From Bacteroidetes bacterium 43-93 (GTDB lineage: Bacteria; Bacteroidota; Bacteroidia; Chitinophagales; Chitinophagaceae), in NCBI GenBank assembly GCA_001897855.1, contig MKUO01000027.1:1-64000 (forward strand): a stretch of DNA of 64,000 bases. The letters run 5' to 3'. Shown one piece after another: positions 8,220 through 16,878 of the stretch; position 1 is the stretch's first letter, and every line of letters starts with the position of its first letter. A program made the translations under genes and the position numbers. The notes under the pieces are model-generated. The model did no database searches. It had not been told where the DNA came from and saw only the letters and a list, made by a program, of their open reading frames with translations.

Positions 8220-9062
8220 TTATGATTTTTTCATTTCCGAGATCAGCTTATTGCCTTTGTGGATGTATTCTGATTCGAAAGCAGATCCTTTAGCAGTTTC
8301 CATTGATTTTTCTGCTGCTGCGATACCTTCTTCCTTCTTGCCCAATTTTTGAGCGATGCGTGCTTTCAGGTTCCACATATAGAAAGCTTTTGGGTTTGAT
8401 TCCAGTGCTTTGTTTACATAACTATATGCTTTATCCAGGTTTTGATTGGTTTCAAAATAGTAGTTTGCAGCCTGGAAGTAAGGAATGTTCGGGTTGTTGA
8501 TGGCTTTGTCAATAGCGGCATCAAGGCGCTGTTCGTTGTTCGCCTTAATTGGAATTACAAGCTTGGTTTTTTCCCATGCAAGGTCAAGTTTGCAAGAATT
8601 GTAAGTGATATTGCCTATACTGATGGTAAATGTCTGTACGTTGTTATCAGACATTTTAGGTGTTACTTTAAAGCGGGCTACATCTGATGATGTTTCATAC
8701 CCTGCAGCACCCCAGTTACCGGTACCTTTGTTCAGTATTACTGTCCATTCACTTTTGCCGGGTATAGTGTATAGCGCATATTCACCGGCTTTTACATCCT
8801 GTCCGCCGATGGTTACATCTTCACCAAATTTGATCTTGGTTGCTGAATTAGCACCCGTACGCCATACTTCGCCATAAGGCACCAGGTCGCCAAATACTTT
8901 ACGGCCACGCATAGATGGGCGGCTGTAGTTGATGTCGATGCTGGAAGTAGAAAATTCCTGGCTGATCTTGGCTGTCGGGCTCAGAGCCGGTAGTTTCAGG
9001 TCCTGGGCAAAAATGTTTGCGTTTAATGCAAATGTGAGTGCGATTAATGATAAATATCTCAT
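8220..9062 (-). CDS. DUF2911 domain protein with C-terminal TPR-like helices
   Basis: The 280-residue protein has a signal peptide ending NIFAQ. The DUF2911 domain covers about residues 28-170 and has the family hallmark pattern DINYSRPSMRGRKVFG, then VPYGEVWRTGAN and LYTIPGKSEWTVILN. Residues 185-275 form helical pairs typical of tetratricopeptide repeats (AANYYFETNQNLDKAYSYV and following). DUF2911 proteins are secreted and common in Bacteroidota; their function is unknown. It is monocistronic, with its own terminator. Confidence 0.88.
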   Translation of the reverse strand: MRYLSLIALTFALNANIFAQDLKLPALSPTAKISQEFSTSSIDINYSRPSMRGRKVFGDLVPYGEVWRTGANSATKIKFGEDVTIGGQDVKAGEYALYTIPGKSEWTVILNKGTGNWGAAGYETSSDVARFKVTPKMSDNNVQTFTISIGNITYNSCKLDLAWEKTKLVIPIKANNEQRLDAAIDKAINNPNIPYFQAANYYFETNQNLDKAYSYVNKALESNPKAFYMWNLKARIAQKLGKKEEGIAAAEKSMETAKGSAFESEYIHKGNKLISEMKKS

Positions 9063-9179
9063 ATGTAATGTGATTTGCGAATTGCGAATTTACGATATTA
9101 ATATACCCGCAAAAAAGATATTATCTATTGGCTATAGGCGCCATAAACGATACCTATATTGCATCCTTAAAATACTGTT

Positions 9180-9476
9180 ATGAGTTATAATGTAAATATG
9201 GCAATACAGGTATTGCCGCTTCATTTACCACAAATAGAGGCTTATAGCGTTGTAGATGCTGCAATTGCCTGCATACAGGCATCTGGCTTGCATTATGTTG
9301 TTTGTCCCTTCGAAACCGTAGTTGAGGGACCTTATGACAAGGTAATGCAGTTGTTGACGGATATACAGGATGCCTGCAATAAGGCCGGCGCCGATTCTGT
9401 GCTCATTAATATGAAACTACAACGCAGCTTTGTGAAAGATATAGCCATAGACGATAAGATAGGCAAGTATAAATAA
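9180..9476 (+). CDS. thiamine-binding protein, MTH1187/YkoF type (DUF77)
   Basis: The 98-residue cytosolic protein has the DUF77 ferredoxin-like pattern: a strand AIQVLPL, a helix starting YSVVDAAIACIQ, the central HYVVCPFETVVEGPYDKVM segment (residues about 39-57), and a last strand near SVLINMKLQR. Members bind thiamine or related ligands and form tetramers. The conserved E-x-x-V-E-G pattern is present as ETVVEG. The gene lies 31 bases before pyrF, but a promoter element sits between them. MSYNVNM offers two possible Met starts; the first is used. Confidence 0.85.
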   Translation: MSYNVNMAIQVLPLHLPQIEAYSVVDAAIACIQASGLHYVVCPFETVVEGPYDKVMQLLTDIQDACNKAGADSVLINMKLQRSFVKDIAIDDKIGKYK

Positions 9477-9482
9477 TGCCAT

Positions 9483-9490
9483 TAACTTTG
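9483..9490 (+). promoter_or_regulatory. -7 promoter element of pyrF
   Basis: TAACTTTG fits TAnnTTTG and lies 18 bases before the pyrF start codon. No clear -33 element is seen. Confidence 0.45.
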
Positions 9491-9507
9491 CAGCCCAATC
9501 GTTTAAT

Positions 9508-10308
9508 ATGAATCGCGAACAACTGGTAGCCGAAATAAAGAAGAAAAAATCTGTATTGTGTGTAGGTCTTGATACCGACCTGGAAAAGATACCGAAGCAT
9601 CTTTTTTCTTCTGAAGATCCTATGTTCGAGTTCAATAAGGCGATCATTGATGCTACCAAAGATTACACGGTGGCCTATAAGATCAACACTGCGTTTTATG
9701 AAGCGCAGGGCGTAAAAGGTTGGATCAGCCTGGGTAAGACCCTTGATTATATACCTAAAGATATCTTCACTATTGCCGATGCTAAAAGAGGGGATATAGG
9801 CAATACTGCAGAGCAGTATGCTAATACTTTCTTTAAAACTTATCCTTTTGATAGTGTCACCGTTGCGCCTTATATGGGTAAGGATAGTGTACAACCTTTT
9901 CTGCAATACGATGGCAACTGGGCTATTGTATTAGGTCTTACTTCCAACGCGGGTAGCGCTGATTTTCAATTGCAGCAATGTGGCGAGGAGCTTCTGTATG
10001 AGAAGGTATTAAAGACGGTTGCTTCATGGGGTAACACGGGTAATCTCATGTTTGTAATTGGTGCCACCCGCAAAGAGCAATTACAGCATATCAGGCAAAT
10101 GCTGCCGGACCATTTCTTCCTGGTACCGGGCGTTGGCGCACAGGGTGGGGATGTAGATACTGTATGCCAAAATGCTGTGAATAATGATGGCGGTATCCTT
10201 ATTAATGTTTCCCGCGGTGTTATCTATGTAAGCTCGGGAACTGATTTCGCGGAGCGTGCCGGCGTAGCTGCGGCAGATTATCAAATGCAAATGGCTGCTT
10301 ATTTGTAA
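9508..10308 (+). CDS. pyrF: orotidine 5'-phosphate decarboxylase
   Basis: The 266-residue enzyme catalyses the last step of de novo UMP synthesis, decarboxylation of OMP. The catalytic signature DAKRGDIGNT is at 91-100 (Asp91, Lys93, Asp96). The substrate-binding start LCVGLDTD is at 17-24, and the phosphate-binding loop PGVGAQGGD lies near 209-217. The length and the motif spacing fit the longer subfamily 2 form (about 270 residues). The DUF2851 gene follows after 23 bases and probably shares the transcript. Confidence 0.96.
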   Translation: MNREQLVAEIKKKKSVLCVGLDTDLEKIPKHLFSSEDPMFEFNKAIIDATKDYTVAYKINTAFYEAQGVKGWISLGKTLDYIPKDIFTIADAKRGDIGNTAEQYANTFFKTYPFDSVTVAPYMGKDSVQPFLQYDGNWAIVLGLTSNAGSADFQLQQCGEELLYEKVLKTVASWGNTGNLMFVIGATRKEQLQHIRQMLPDHFFLVPGVGAQGGDVDTVCQNAVNNDGGILINVSRGVIYVSSGTDFAERAGVAAADYQMQMAAYL

Positions 10309-10331
10309 TTTAACCGGCATAAACCAATGCC

Positions 10332-11609
10332 ATGCAGGAAAGATTATTGCAGTTTATCTGGCAATACAGCCTATACAATCCCACAGGACTTGTTACTAAT
10401 GATGGAGAGCAACTAACCATCATTCATCCCGGCATTTATAATACTAATTCCGGTCCGGATTTTTTGCAGGGCCGTATTAAAGTAGGGGATACGATACTTG
10501 CCGGCAATATCGAATTACATATCAACAGTAGCGATTGGGATAAACATGGACATCAGCATGATGATGCATACAAAAATATTGTCTTGCACGTGGTATATAA
10601 GGATGATGCAGCTACTGCGCTTGAGAATGTTCCTGTTCTAACTATTGCCCCTTATATCGCACCTGCATTACTGGGTAGATATGAGACCATGATGCAGGAT
10701 GTGAAACCAATTGCTTGTTCGGGGCAACTTAGTGCTGTGAAGGATATTATTAAAGAAAGCTGGTTAACAAGGCTGCTGGCAGAGCGATGGGAAGAAAAGC
10801 ACCTTAGCTGGAAAGAGTTGCTGGAGAAGTCTGCCGGCGACTGGCGCAATCTTCTTTATTGGCGTATGGCTGCAAATTTTGGGTTTAAGGTGAATGCAGA
10901 TCCGTTCCTGCAACTGGCTTTGTCCATTCCACTAAATGTATTTACCAAAGGCGGCAGCTTATTACAGGTAGAGGCTATCCTTTTTGGGCAGGCCGGGATG
11001 CTGAATGAAGAATTTAAGGATGATTATCCTAATAAGCTAAAGCAGGAATATAACTATCTGCGTCAGAAGTATAAGTTAGAGCCTATGCCTGCACATCTTT
11101 GGAAATTTCTGAGGATGCGCCCTGCTAATTTCCCCACCATACGAATTGCCCAGTTTGCCGCTTTAATACACCAGTCATTTCACTTGTTTTCTCAAATAAT
11201 AGAGAAGCATGAAGTAAAGGACATTCTGCCCTTGCTGGATGTGACTGCAAATGAATATTGGGATGATCACTATCGTTTTGATGAACTATCAGAGACATTT
11301 TCCAAAAAACATCTTGGAAAAGCATCTATTCAAAACATTATTATTAATACTATAGCGCCAACACAGTTCCTATACGCGTCATCCACGGGAGATGATGCTT
11401 TGCAGGAGAAAGCACTCCGCTTACTCGAAGTAGTAAATGCGGAGCGCAATAATATTATAGATCTTTGGCAGGATGTTGCATGGAAGCCTGCAAATGCAGC
11501 CCAATCACAAGCTTTGATACAGCTGTATAACAACTACTGCTCAAAAAAACGATGTCTTGATTGTGCCATCGGGCTTAGTTTGCTCAAATTAAGGCCAAAC
11601 GAAAGTTAA
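10332..11609 (+). CDS. DUF2851 family protein
   Basis: The 425-residue protein begins MQERLLQFIWQYSLYN and continues with a GPDFLQGRIKVGDTILAGNIELHI pattern spread over residues about 46-70, then DWDKHGHQHD; this conserved opening defines DUF2851 in Bacteroidota. The N-terminal segment with paired acidic residues and ELH resembles a nuclease-like fold, but no function is established. The C-terminus carries Cys-containing KKRCLDCAIG. It follows pyrF closely and overlaps the convergent OsmC gene by 21 bases. Confidence 0.85.
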   Translation: MQERLLQFIWQYSLYNPTGLVTNDGEQLTIIHPGIYNTNSGPDFLQGRIKVGDTILAGNIELHINSSDWDKHGHQHDDAYKNIVLHVVYKDDAATALENVPVLTIAPYIAPALLGRYETMMQDVKPIACSGQLSAVKDIIKESWLTRLLAERWEEKHLSWKELLEKSAGDWRNLLYWRMAANFGFKVNADPFLQLALSIPLNVFTKGGSLLQVEAILFGQAGMLNEEFKDDYPNKLKQEYNYLRQKYKLEPMPAHLWKFLRMRPANFPTIRIAQFAALIHQSFHLFSQIIEKHEVKDILPLLDVTANEYWDDHYRFDELSETFSKKHLGKASIQNIIINTIAPTQFLYASSTGDDALQEKALRLLEVVNAERNNIIDLWQDVAWKPANAAQSQALIQLYNNYCSKKRCLDCAIGLSLLKLRPNES

Positions 11610-11996
11610 TGTCTGCTTCAGGTCGGGATGCAGGCTACGTGCTACGGGACAGGTATTAGCCACATTTTCCAGCAACATCTTCTCCCTGTCTGTATACTGT
11701 TTGTCTTTAGGGAATGTCAGTTTGATCCTGATCTCGCCTATTTTCCGCGGATTAGAATCCATGATCTTTTCCACTTCACATTCGGTGCCTGTAATGTCTA
11801 TATCACGGGTATCTGACGCAATACCTATCGTGGTAACAATACATGTAGCTAGTGCTACAGAAACAAGGTCGGTTGGCGAAAAACGCTCACCCTTACCTTG
11901 ATTATCTACCGGCGCATCAGTTTCTATAGTAGTTCCTGAACGCAAATGTGTGGCTTCTGTACGAAGGCCTCCTTTATAAATTACCCTGGCTAACAC
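11589..11996 (-). CDS. OsmC/Ohr family peroxiredoxin-like protein
   Basis: This 135-residue OsmC-fold protein starts at a GTG immediately after an in-frame TAA, so no longer form is possible. It has the two cysteines expected of the family: one in SVALATCIVTT (about residue 52) and one in ANTCPVARSLHPD (about 119), plus the conserved ERFSPTDL. OsmC/Ohr proteins reduce organic hydroperoxides, often with lipoylated partners. lipA lies about 900 bases away, which may be coincidence. It is convergent with the DUF2851 gene, with overlapping ends. Confidence 0.9.
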   Translation of the reverse strand: MLARVIYKGGLRTEATHLRSGTTIETDAPVDNQGKGERFSPTDLVSVALATCIVTTIGIASDTRDIDITGTECEVEKIMDSNPRKIGEIRIKLTFPKDKQYTDREKMLLENVANTCPVARSLHPDLKQTLTFVWP

Positions 11997-12048
11997 TTAA
12001 TTTGAATTTTTGTTAAATTTACGATGTATCATTTATACATCTACCTAT

Positions 12049-12870
12049 ATGAAGGTATTTACACACATATGTCTTGCCGTTTTGTTACTGGGCACTACTG
12101 CCCGGGCGCAAACGAAAAATGACAGTAATTCGTTGAGAAGCGTACCTGTAAAGCAGCCCGTTAAGCATGTTGTACTTAAAAAACCTAAACCGCTCCATAC
12201 GGAATTAAGCTTTGGCCTGAGGCTAAATACAGATGGCTGGGGCATATTTGTAGATAAGGGCTGGGTAAAAAGCGAAGACCGGTATCGCGATTTTTTCTAT
12301 GATGTGAAATTGCTGCAAGTAGAACTGGATGAAAAAAAGGTACCTGCCGAAATTAAAAGGTCTAATACATCCGCCAGCTATAATAATGAAAAGCCTAAAC
12401 CATTCATATATGGCAAAATAAATAATTTCTACACCTTCAAAATTGGCTATGGTGGGCGTAAAATGTTAGCTGGCAAACCCGAGCCGGGTGCTATATCAAT
12501 GCATTTTGTTTATGTAGGTGGTTTATCGCTGGGGTTGTTAAAGCCATATTATTTGAGCGTTTCTGCGCCAACAACAGAGCCTGATATTACCTATTCAGAC
12601 TCAACAAAACAGTATTTCCTTGATAAAAGATATATCCTGGGCAGCTCCGGTTTTGGTAAAGGGCTGGGCGAAACCAAGATCATACCCGGTGTGCATCTGA
12701 AAGCTGCGATGCACTTTGATTTCGCGGCAAACAAAGCACGTGTTTGGGCACTGGAAACCGGTGTGAATTTCGAAGTATATAGTAAAGCGATCGAAATAAT
12801 GGCCAACAAAGACGCTAAAGCATATTTCTTAAATGCTTATTTGTCTTTGCAATTTGGCAAACGTTGGTGA
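12049..12870 (+). CDS. exported protein of unknown function upstream of lipA
   Basis: I take the ATG at 12049, because it begins a clean signal peptide (MKVFTHICLAVLLLG, cleavage after ARA-Q); the frame opens 13 codons earlier without one. This gives 273 residues. After a basic linker (KKPKPLH) the protein is rich in alternating aromatic and polar strands (TELSFGLRLNTDGWGIF, KINNFYTFKIGYG, AISMHFVYVGGLSLGLL), like a small outer-membrane beta-barrel. The last residues are LSLQFGKRW, ending in an aromatic residue as many barrels do. It lies 21 bases before lipA and is likely cotranscribed. Confidence 0.75.
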   Translation: MKVFTHICLAVLLLGTTARAQTKNDSNSLRSVPVKQPVKHVVLKKPKPLHTELSFGLRLNTDGWGIFVDKGWVKSEDRYRDFFYDVKLLQVELDEKKVPAEIKRSNTSASYNNEKPKPFIYGKINNFYTFKIGYGGRKMLAGKPEPGAISMHFVYVGGLSLGLLKPYYLSVSAPTTEPDITYSDSTKQYFLDKRYILGSSGFGKGLGETKIIPGVHLKAAMHFDFAANKARVWALETGVNFEVYSKAIEIMANKDAKAYFLNAYLSLQFGKRW

Positions 12871-12891
12871 TGATTGTAATTTGCATCTATT

Positions 12892-13821
12892 ATGCAGGAA
12901 TTACCGGTAATAAGTAGTACAGCGAATAGTACGGAAACAAGGGTGAAAAAGCCGGATTGGCTTAGGGTGAAATTGCCGATTGGTGAGAGTTATCGCAATG
13001 TTCGCAACCTCGTTGATACACACAAGCTACATACAATATGTGAGAGCGGTAACTGCCCAAACATGGGCGAGTGCTGGGGCGAAGGCACTGCGACTTTTAT
13101 GATTTTGGGTAATATATGCACCCGGTCGTGCGGTTTTTGTGCGGTGGCTACCGGCCGCCCCGAGCCCGTTGATTGGGACGAACCGCAGCGTGTTGCAGAG
13201 GCCATACACCTGATGCATGTAAAGCATGCGGTGATCACATCTGTAGATCGTGACGAACTGAAGGATGGTGGTTCTATAATTTGGGCAAATACGATCAAAG
13301 CGGTACGTGCATTGAATCCGGAGACAACGCTGGAAACGCTCATACCGGATTTTAAAGGTGAATGGGAGAACCTGGAGCGTATTATAGAAGTAGCGCCTGA
13401 GGTAGTGTCTCACAACCTGGAAACAGTAGAACGTATGACGCGCAAGGTGCGCATACAGGCCAAATATCACAGAAGCCTGGAAGTGATACGCCGCCTTAAA
13501 GATGGAGGTATGCGCACTAAGAGTGGTGTAATGCTGGGTATTGGTGAAGAGAAAGAAGAAGTATTGCAAACAATGCACGATCTCGTAGAGAATGGCTGCG
13601 ATGTTCTTACTTTAGGACAGTATTTACAACCTACACAAAAACATCTTCCTGTAATACGTTTTGTGCATCCTGATGAGTTTGCATTCTATCGCGAAGAAGG
13701 TTATAAAATGGGCTTTGATTATGTAGAAAGCGGCCCGCTGGTACGTTCTTCTTATCATAGCGAACGTCATGTGATTAAGGGAGAGGGACGAAGAGTCTGG
13801 GAAGCTTCTAAGAATATTTGA
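12892..13821 (+). CDS. lipA: lipoyl synthase
   Basis: The 309-residue radical-SAM enzyme inserts two sulfur atoms into octanoyl groups on lipoyl domains. The auxiliary [4Fe-4S] cluster cysteines are Cys50, Cys55 and Cys61 ([12 protein letters not shown]). The radical-SAM triad is Cys76, Cys80 and Cys83 (CTRSCGFC). The C-terminal RSSYHSE motif supplies the serine ligand of the auxiliary cluster. All required residues are present. A strong terminator follows. Confidence 0.97.
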   Translation: MQELPVISSTANSTETRVKKPDWLRVKLPIGESYRNVRNLVDTHKLHTICESGNCPNMGECWGEGTATFMILGNICTRSCGFCAVATGRPEPVDWDEPQRVAEAIHLMHVKHAVITSVDRDELKDGGSIIWANTIKAVRALNPETTLETLIPDFKGEWENLERIIEVAPEVVSHNLETVERMTRKVRIQAKYHRSLEVIRRLKDGGMRTKSGVMLGIGEEKEEVLQTMHDLVENGCDVLTLGQYLQPTQKHLPVIRFVHPDEFAFYREEGYKMGFDYVESGPLVRSSYHSERHVIKGEGRRVWEASKNI

Positions 13822-13829
13822 TAAAATAA

Positions 13830-13855
13830 AAAGAGCACCAATTGGTGCTCTTTTT
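13830..13855. terminator. bidirectional terminator between lipA and the convergent porin-like gene
   Basis: AAAGAGCACC and GGTGCTCTTT (13830-13853) pair around AATT, flanked by T runs on both strands. Confidence 0.9.
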
Positions 13856-13863
13856 ATGTGTAC

Positions 13864-14565
13864 CTAAAACAATCTGTATCCAATAGCTATACCTGCGTAT
13901 CTTGATTTGAGTGATGTCGTTGCATCATCGCCAATTGTGGCCCGCATATCATACATACCATGTTCATAGTAAGCCAGGAAGGTGTATCGCTTCCAAACAT
14001 ATCGGGCTTGTATCCGCAGTGTAACGTCCAGCCCGTTTACATCGTAGCTGTTAGGGGTTTGTCCATATTTTGAAGGAGTGAAACGCCCTATCACGCGGTA
14101 GGTGTATCTATCGTGCCTGGTTTGCTGTCCATTGTCAAAAACGCTGAAATCATAAGCTGTTGTACCTGCAAGAAACAGGTTGTAGCACATGCCGCCATCT
14201 AACCAAAACTGTCTGTCATTACGGTCTGTTATTTTATAGGATATCAGTAATGGAAGAGATAATAAGTGCAGATTAGTAGTGGTAAGAAACACAGATTTGG
14301 TATAGCCCAGGTCCTGTGTCTGATTAGTATGATAACCTTTGGCAGTATAGCCCATGCCCAGTTGAATGGCTATCCGTGATGTAATAGGAAATGTGGTAAT
14401 CAAAGAAGCATTTGGCCTGATAACCGGCATAAATGACGTGTTCAGGTTTTTTGCAGTTACATAAGAGGCTCCTGCACCTAAATAGCTATTCAGTTGCACC
14501 TGTGCAAATAACCCTGAAGGGAAAATTAAGGCAAAAAATAAAAACGTCACATATCCTTTCATCAT
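13864..14565 (-). CDS. outer-membrane beta-barrel protein (porin family)
   Basis: The 233-residue protein has a signal peptide ending LFAQ and then repeated amphipathic strands (SYLGAGASYV, RIAIQLGMGYTAKGY, LHLLSLPLLISYKI, RYVWKRYTFLAYYEHGMYDM) ending in AIGYRLF, with the C-terminal Phe common to outer-membrane barrels. This matches the OMP_b-brl family of eight-stranded barrels widespread in Bacteroidota. Function is not known. It is monocistronic and ends at the shared lipA terminator. Confidence 0.82.
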   Translation of the reverse strand: MMKGYVTFLFFALIFPSGLFAQVQLNSYLGAGASYVTAKNLNTSFMPVIRPNASLITTFPITSRIAIQLGMGYTAKGYHTNQTQDLGYTKSVFLTTTNLHLLSLPLLISYKITDRNDRQFWLDGGMCYNLFLAGTTAYDFSVFDNGQQTRHDRYTYRVIGRFTPSKYGQTPNSYDVNGLDVTLRIQARYVWKRYTFLAYYEHGMYDMRATIGDDATTSLKSRYAGIAIGYRLF

Positions 14566-14644
14566 AGCTGTTTGTTTATCAACAGCATTGTAAAACTATG
14601 CCATAAACAAAAGCCAATTTTCAGGTTGTAATTATTTAACAATT

Positions 14645-15199
14645 TCAAGACAATAGAGAAAGGTGAGTAGGCAGCCCGTCTATACTTTGTTGGTTTTTCT
14701 CTTTTTTGTAAGTTTCAAGGCCTTCGGGGCCCTTCTTCTCTGCCCATTTATGCGCATGATCTCTTTCGCCTTCATAAGCGTATAGCGGAACGCTATAGCC
14801 GCAGGATGTCTGTACCTTATGAATATTGGCTGTGATAATTTGCCGGGTGCCGGGGGTGATATTAAAATGACCGGCGAGTTCGCTCCATTCAGATGTGTGG
14901 GGCAGAATCACCGACCCAATGCCATATAACCGCAGAATATTGGGCGGGCCATCATACGCGCAGAACATAAAAGTTACCCTGCCGTTCTCTAGTATGTGTG
15001 CAGATGTTTCATTGCCACTTCCAACTAGGTCCAGGTACGCAACTTTCGTTGGCGATAACACCCGAAAGCTATCGGAACCTTTTGGAGATAAATTGACATG
15101 TCCGCTGCCCGCTAACGGAGCCGTAGCTACAAAGAACATCTTTTGTGCTTCTATGAATTCCCGGTGAGCATTTTGAATACTGTCGCTGAATTTGGCCAT
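14645..15199 (-). CDS. pyridoxamine 5'-phosphate oxidase-like flavin protein
   Basis: The 184-residue protein has the split-barrel PPOX fold signature: an N-terminal helix, FFVATAPLAGSGHVNLSPKG spread over residues about 22-41, then VAYLDLVGSGNETSAHILEN (52-72) and VTFMFCAYDGPPNILRLYG. Members bind FMN or F420 and reduce small molecules, or act as flavin carriers. The substrate is not predictable. It is transcribed away from the glycosyltransferase-like membrane gene, from a 106-base intergenic region. Confidence 0.85.
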   Translation of the reverse strand: MAKFSDSIQNAHREFIEAQKMFFVATAPLAGSGHVNLSPKGSDSFRVLSPTKVAYLDLVGSGNETSAHILENGRVTFMFCAYDGPPNILRLYGIGSVILPHTSEWSELAGHFNITPGTRQIITANIHKVQTSCGYSVPLYAYEGERDHAHKWAEKKGPEGLETYKKEKNQQSIDGLPTHLSLLS

Positions 15200-15305
15200 A
15201 TCTTAAAGTTATGGAAATCATAACGAACAAATCCGCAGGAAATTATACGCCCCTATACTATACGAGACCATGAAGAATTGCTGAAAATGTATTTAATTTG
15301 ACTTC

Positions 15306-16565
15306 ATGAAATCTGTAAAACAGACTGCGGAAGTTCAACCGAAGCGCAAAGGGTATATTTCCTATTTGGTGAATTTGTGGGTTTTCTTACCTGCAGTATT
15401 GTTGTTTAAGGTAATAAATGAATATTCTGTAAACATTCCCTATGTTGATGACTATCCGGCAATACTGGGTTTTCTTTCAAGATACAAAAACGCATCTTTC
15501 AGAGATAGGATAGCTCTTTTTTGGGAACAGACTAATGAGCACAGGACGGTGTATTCTAAGATGATATATCTTATCTACTATAAACTCTATGGTGATGTTA
15601 ACTTCATTGATCTCATTATCGTTAACAATCTGCATTGGGTGGCGGCATTCGTCATGATGGTTGTCTTCATCAGGAAAATGTTACCCGCCAGGTGGAATAT
15701 TGCGGCATTTGTTACCGCAGTGGCTATGTTTGATATCAATAATTATGAAAACTCCAATGCGGCAATGTTTGGCATGGTCAATTACGCGCAGGTGTTCTTC
15801 TTTTTGCTGAGTTTATATTTTTATGAGAAAGAAAATAAAAAGTTTTTATGGCTGGCCGTCCTGTTTCAGGCTGTTTGCATTTTCTCAAGTGGCGCCGGCC
15901 TAATCATTTCTGTATCACTTTTGATATTTAATATCCTTCGCAGGAATAAGTTAAATACTATCATTTGTTTGGCAACTTCAGTAATATTCGGGGCTTTATA
16001 TTTTGTGAACTATATTAAACCTGCACCTCAGGGATCATCTGATTGGGGCGTGAGGATAGAGTTCTTTTTACACGAGTTGGGGGCCCATTTTGGTTATATT
16101 TATGGGGTTTATTTTGGCGTGCTGGTTGCTACAGCATTAGTGCTCGTGCTTCCCATAAAAAAAGGGAAAATTCCATCAGAGGCGCAGCCTTTTATAGCTA
16201 TATTGATATTTTGCCTGGCATCATTGGCTGCAACGGCTGTGCTTCGGAGCGGATTTAAAATGTTGGATTCTTATTCCAGCAGGTATTTTATCTATCCTCA
16301 TCTTATTGTGAGCATTATTTTCATTTTTATGCTGGCCAGGATAGAAGGTAAAAAATATCAGTGGCAACTAACTATTGGTTTTATATTGCTGATGTTATAT
16401 ACCTACCGTGAAAATTATGATTACGGTGTTGCCGGTTTTGAACGCGCGCAATACAGGTTACAGTACCAGGAATATTACTGGCCATTTCCTGATAAAGACA
16501 CCCCCAGGAAAATTGCGGAACAAGCCTGTAAAGAAGATATTTACTGTATACAAAATGAACGATAG
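15306..16565 (+). CDS. polytopic membrane protein of unknown function (glycosyltransferase-like topology)
   Basis: The 419-residue protein has about ten hydrophobic helices. After the first helix, residues about 45-90 form an outside loop with an acidic NIPYVDDYPAIL segment and FWEQTNEHRTVYSK, reminiscent of the first periplasmic loop of GT-C type glycosyltransferases, where acidic residues are catalytic. The C-terminal tail has two cysteines (EQACKEDIYC). No specific family can be named. The gene has its own terminator and no operon partners. Its most likely role is cell-surface polymer modification, which is inference from topology. Confidence 0.72.
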   Translation: MKSVKQTAEVQPKRKGYISYLVNLWVFLPAVLLFKVINEYSVNIPYVDDYPAILGFLSRYKNASFRDRIALFWEQTNEHRTVYSKMIYLIYYKLYGDVNFIDLIIVNNLHWVAAFVMMVVFIRKMLPARWNIAAFVTAVAMFDINNYENSNAAMFGMVNYAQVFFFLLSLYFYEKENKKFLWLAVLFQAVCIFSSGAGLIISVSLLIFNILRRNKLNTIICLATSVIFGALYFVNYIKPAPQGSSDWGVRIEFFLHELGAHFGYIYGVYFGVLVATALVLVLPIKKGKIPSEAQPFIAILIFCLASLAATAVLRSGFKMLDSYSSRYFIYPHLIVSIIFIFMLARIEGKKYQWQLTIGFILLMLYTYRENYDYGVAGFERAQYRLQYQEYYWPFPDKDTPRKIAEQACKEDIYCIQNER

Positions 16566-16566
16566 G

Positions 16567-16592
16567 AAAAGGTGCCAATGGCACCTTTTCAT
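16567..16592 (+). terminator. terminator after the polytopic membrane gene
   Basis: AAAAGGTGCC (16567-16576) and GGCACCTTTT (16580-16589) form a perfect 10-bp stem with loop AAT, ending in the T run of the stem itself. Confidence 0.88.
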
Positions 16593-16773
16593 TTAAGGCC
16601 GTTTGCCTACCATCATCCATGTCTTAAAAAGCGGAGAAAGTCAACATTGCAAATAGCGTGCGAGAGTGTATGAATGTAGCTGCTTTGCAGAAAACATAAC
16701 ACACGAAATGTGGCGACTTTTTACAATAACTATTGCCGGTACTGCATTTCAAAGCACCACGGGTTCCGCGCGT
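16593..16773. other. intergenic stretch without detectable gene
   Basis: This is the upstream part of the 313-base gap before the TonB-dependent receptor. No credible open frame, tRNA or strong hairpin was seen; all conspicuous structure in the gap lies downstream, in the repeat array and promoter. Confidence 0.6.
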
Positions 16774-16834
16774 TAAAGATTAAGTAACATTAACTTAATA
16801 TAGGGGAAACATTTTCATAACATTGACTGAACGC
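16774..16834 (+). promoter_or_regulatory. 11-bp-spaced TAACAT repeat array (Pho-box-like operator) of the TonB receptor
   Basis: Hexamers recur every 11 bases: TAAAGA (16774), TAACAT (16785), TAATAT (16796), AAACAT (16807), TAACAT (16818) and GAACGC (16829). Direct repeats spaced by one DNA turn are the binding pattern of OmpR/PhoB-family response regulators; the B. subtilis PhoP consensus TTAACA every 11 bp is very close. The array ends 20 bases before the -7 element, so it covers the -33 region, as expected for an activator site. The regulator is not encoded in this window. Confidence 0.75.
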
Positions 16835-16853
16835 AGGATTTTAAGGCTCGGGG

Positions 16854-16861
16854 TACTTTTG
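16854..16861 (+). promoter_or_regulatory. -7 promoter element of the TonB receptor
   Basis: TACTTTTG matches TAnnTTTG exactly, 18 bases before the ATG. No -33 TTTG is present; the repeat array occupies that place. Confidence 0.7.
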
Positions 16862-16878
16862 CACCACAATAAAATTTT

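Noticed and set aside
9406-9906. 166-codon open frame on the minus strand over pyrF
   Set aside because: It lies fully opposite the clear pyrF gene and its translation shows no domain pattern; it is a shadow of pyrF codon usage.
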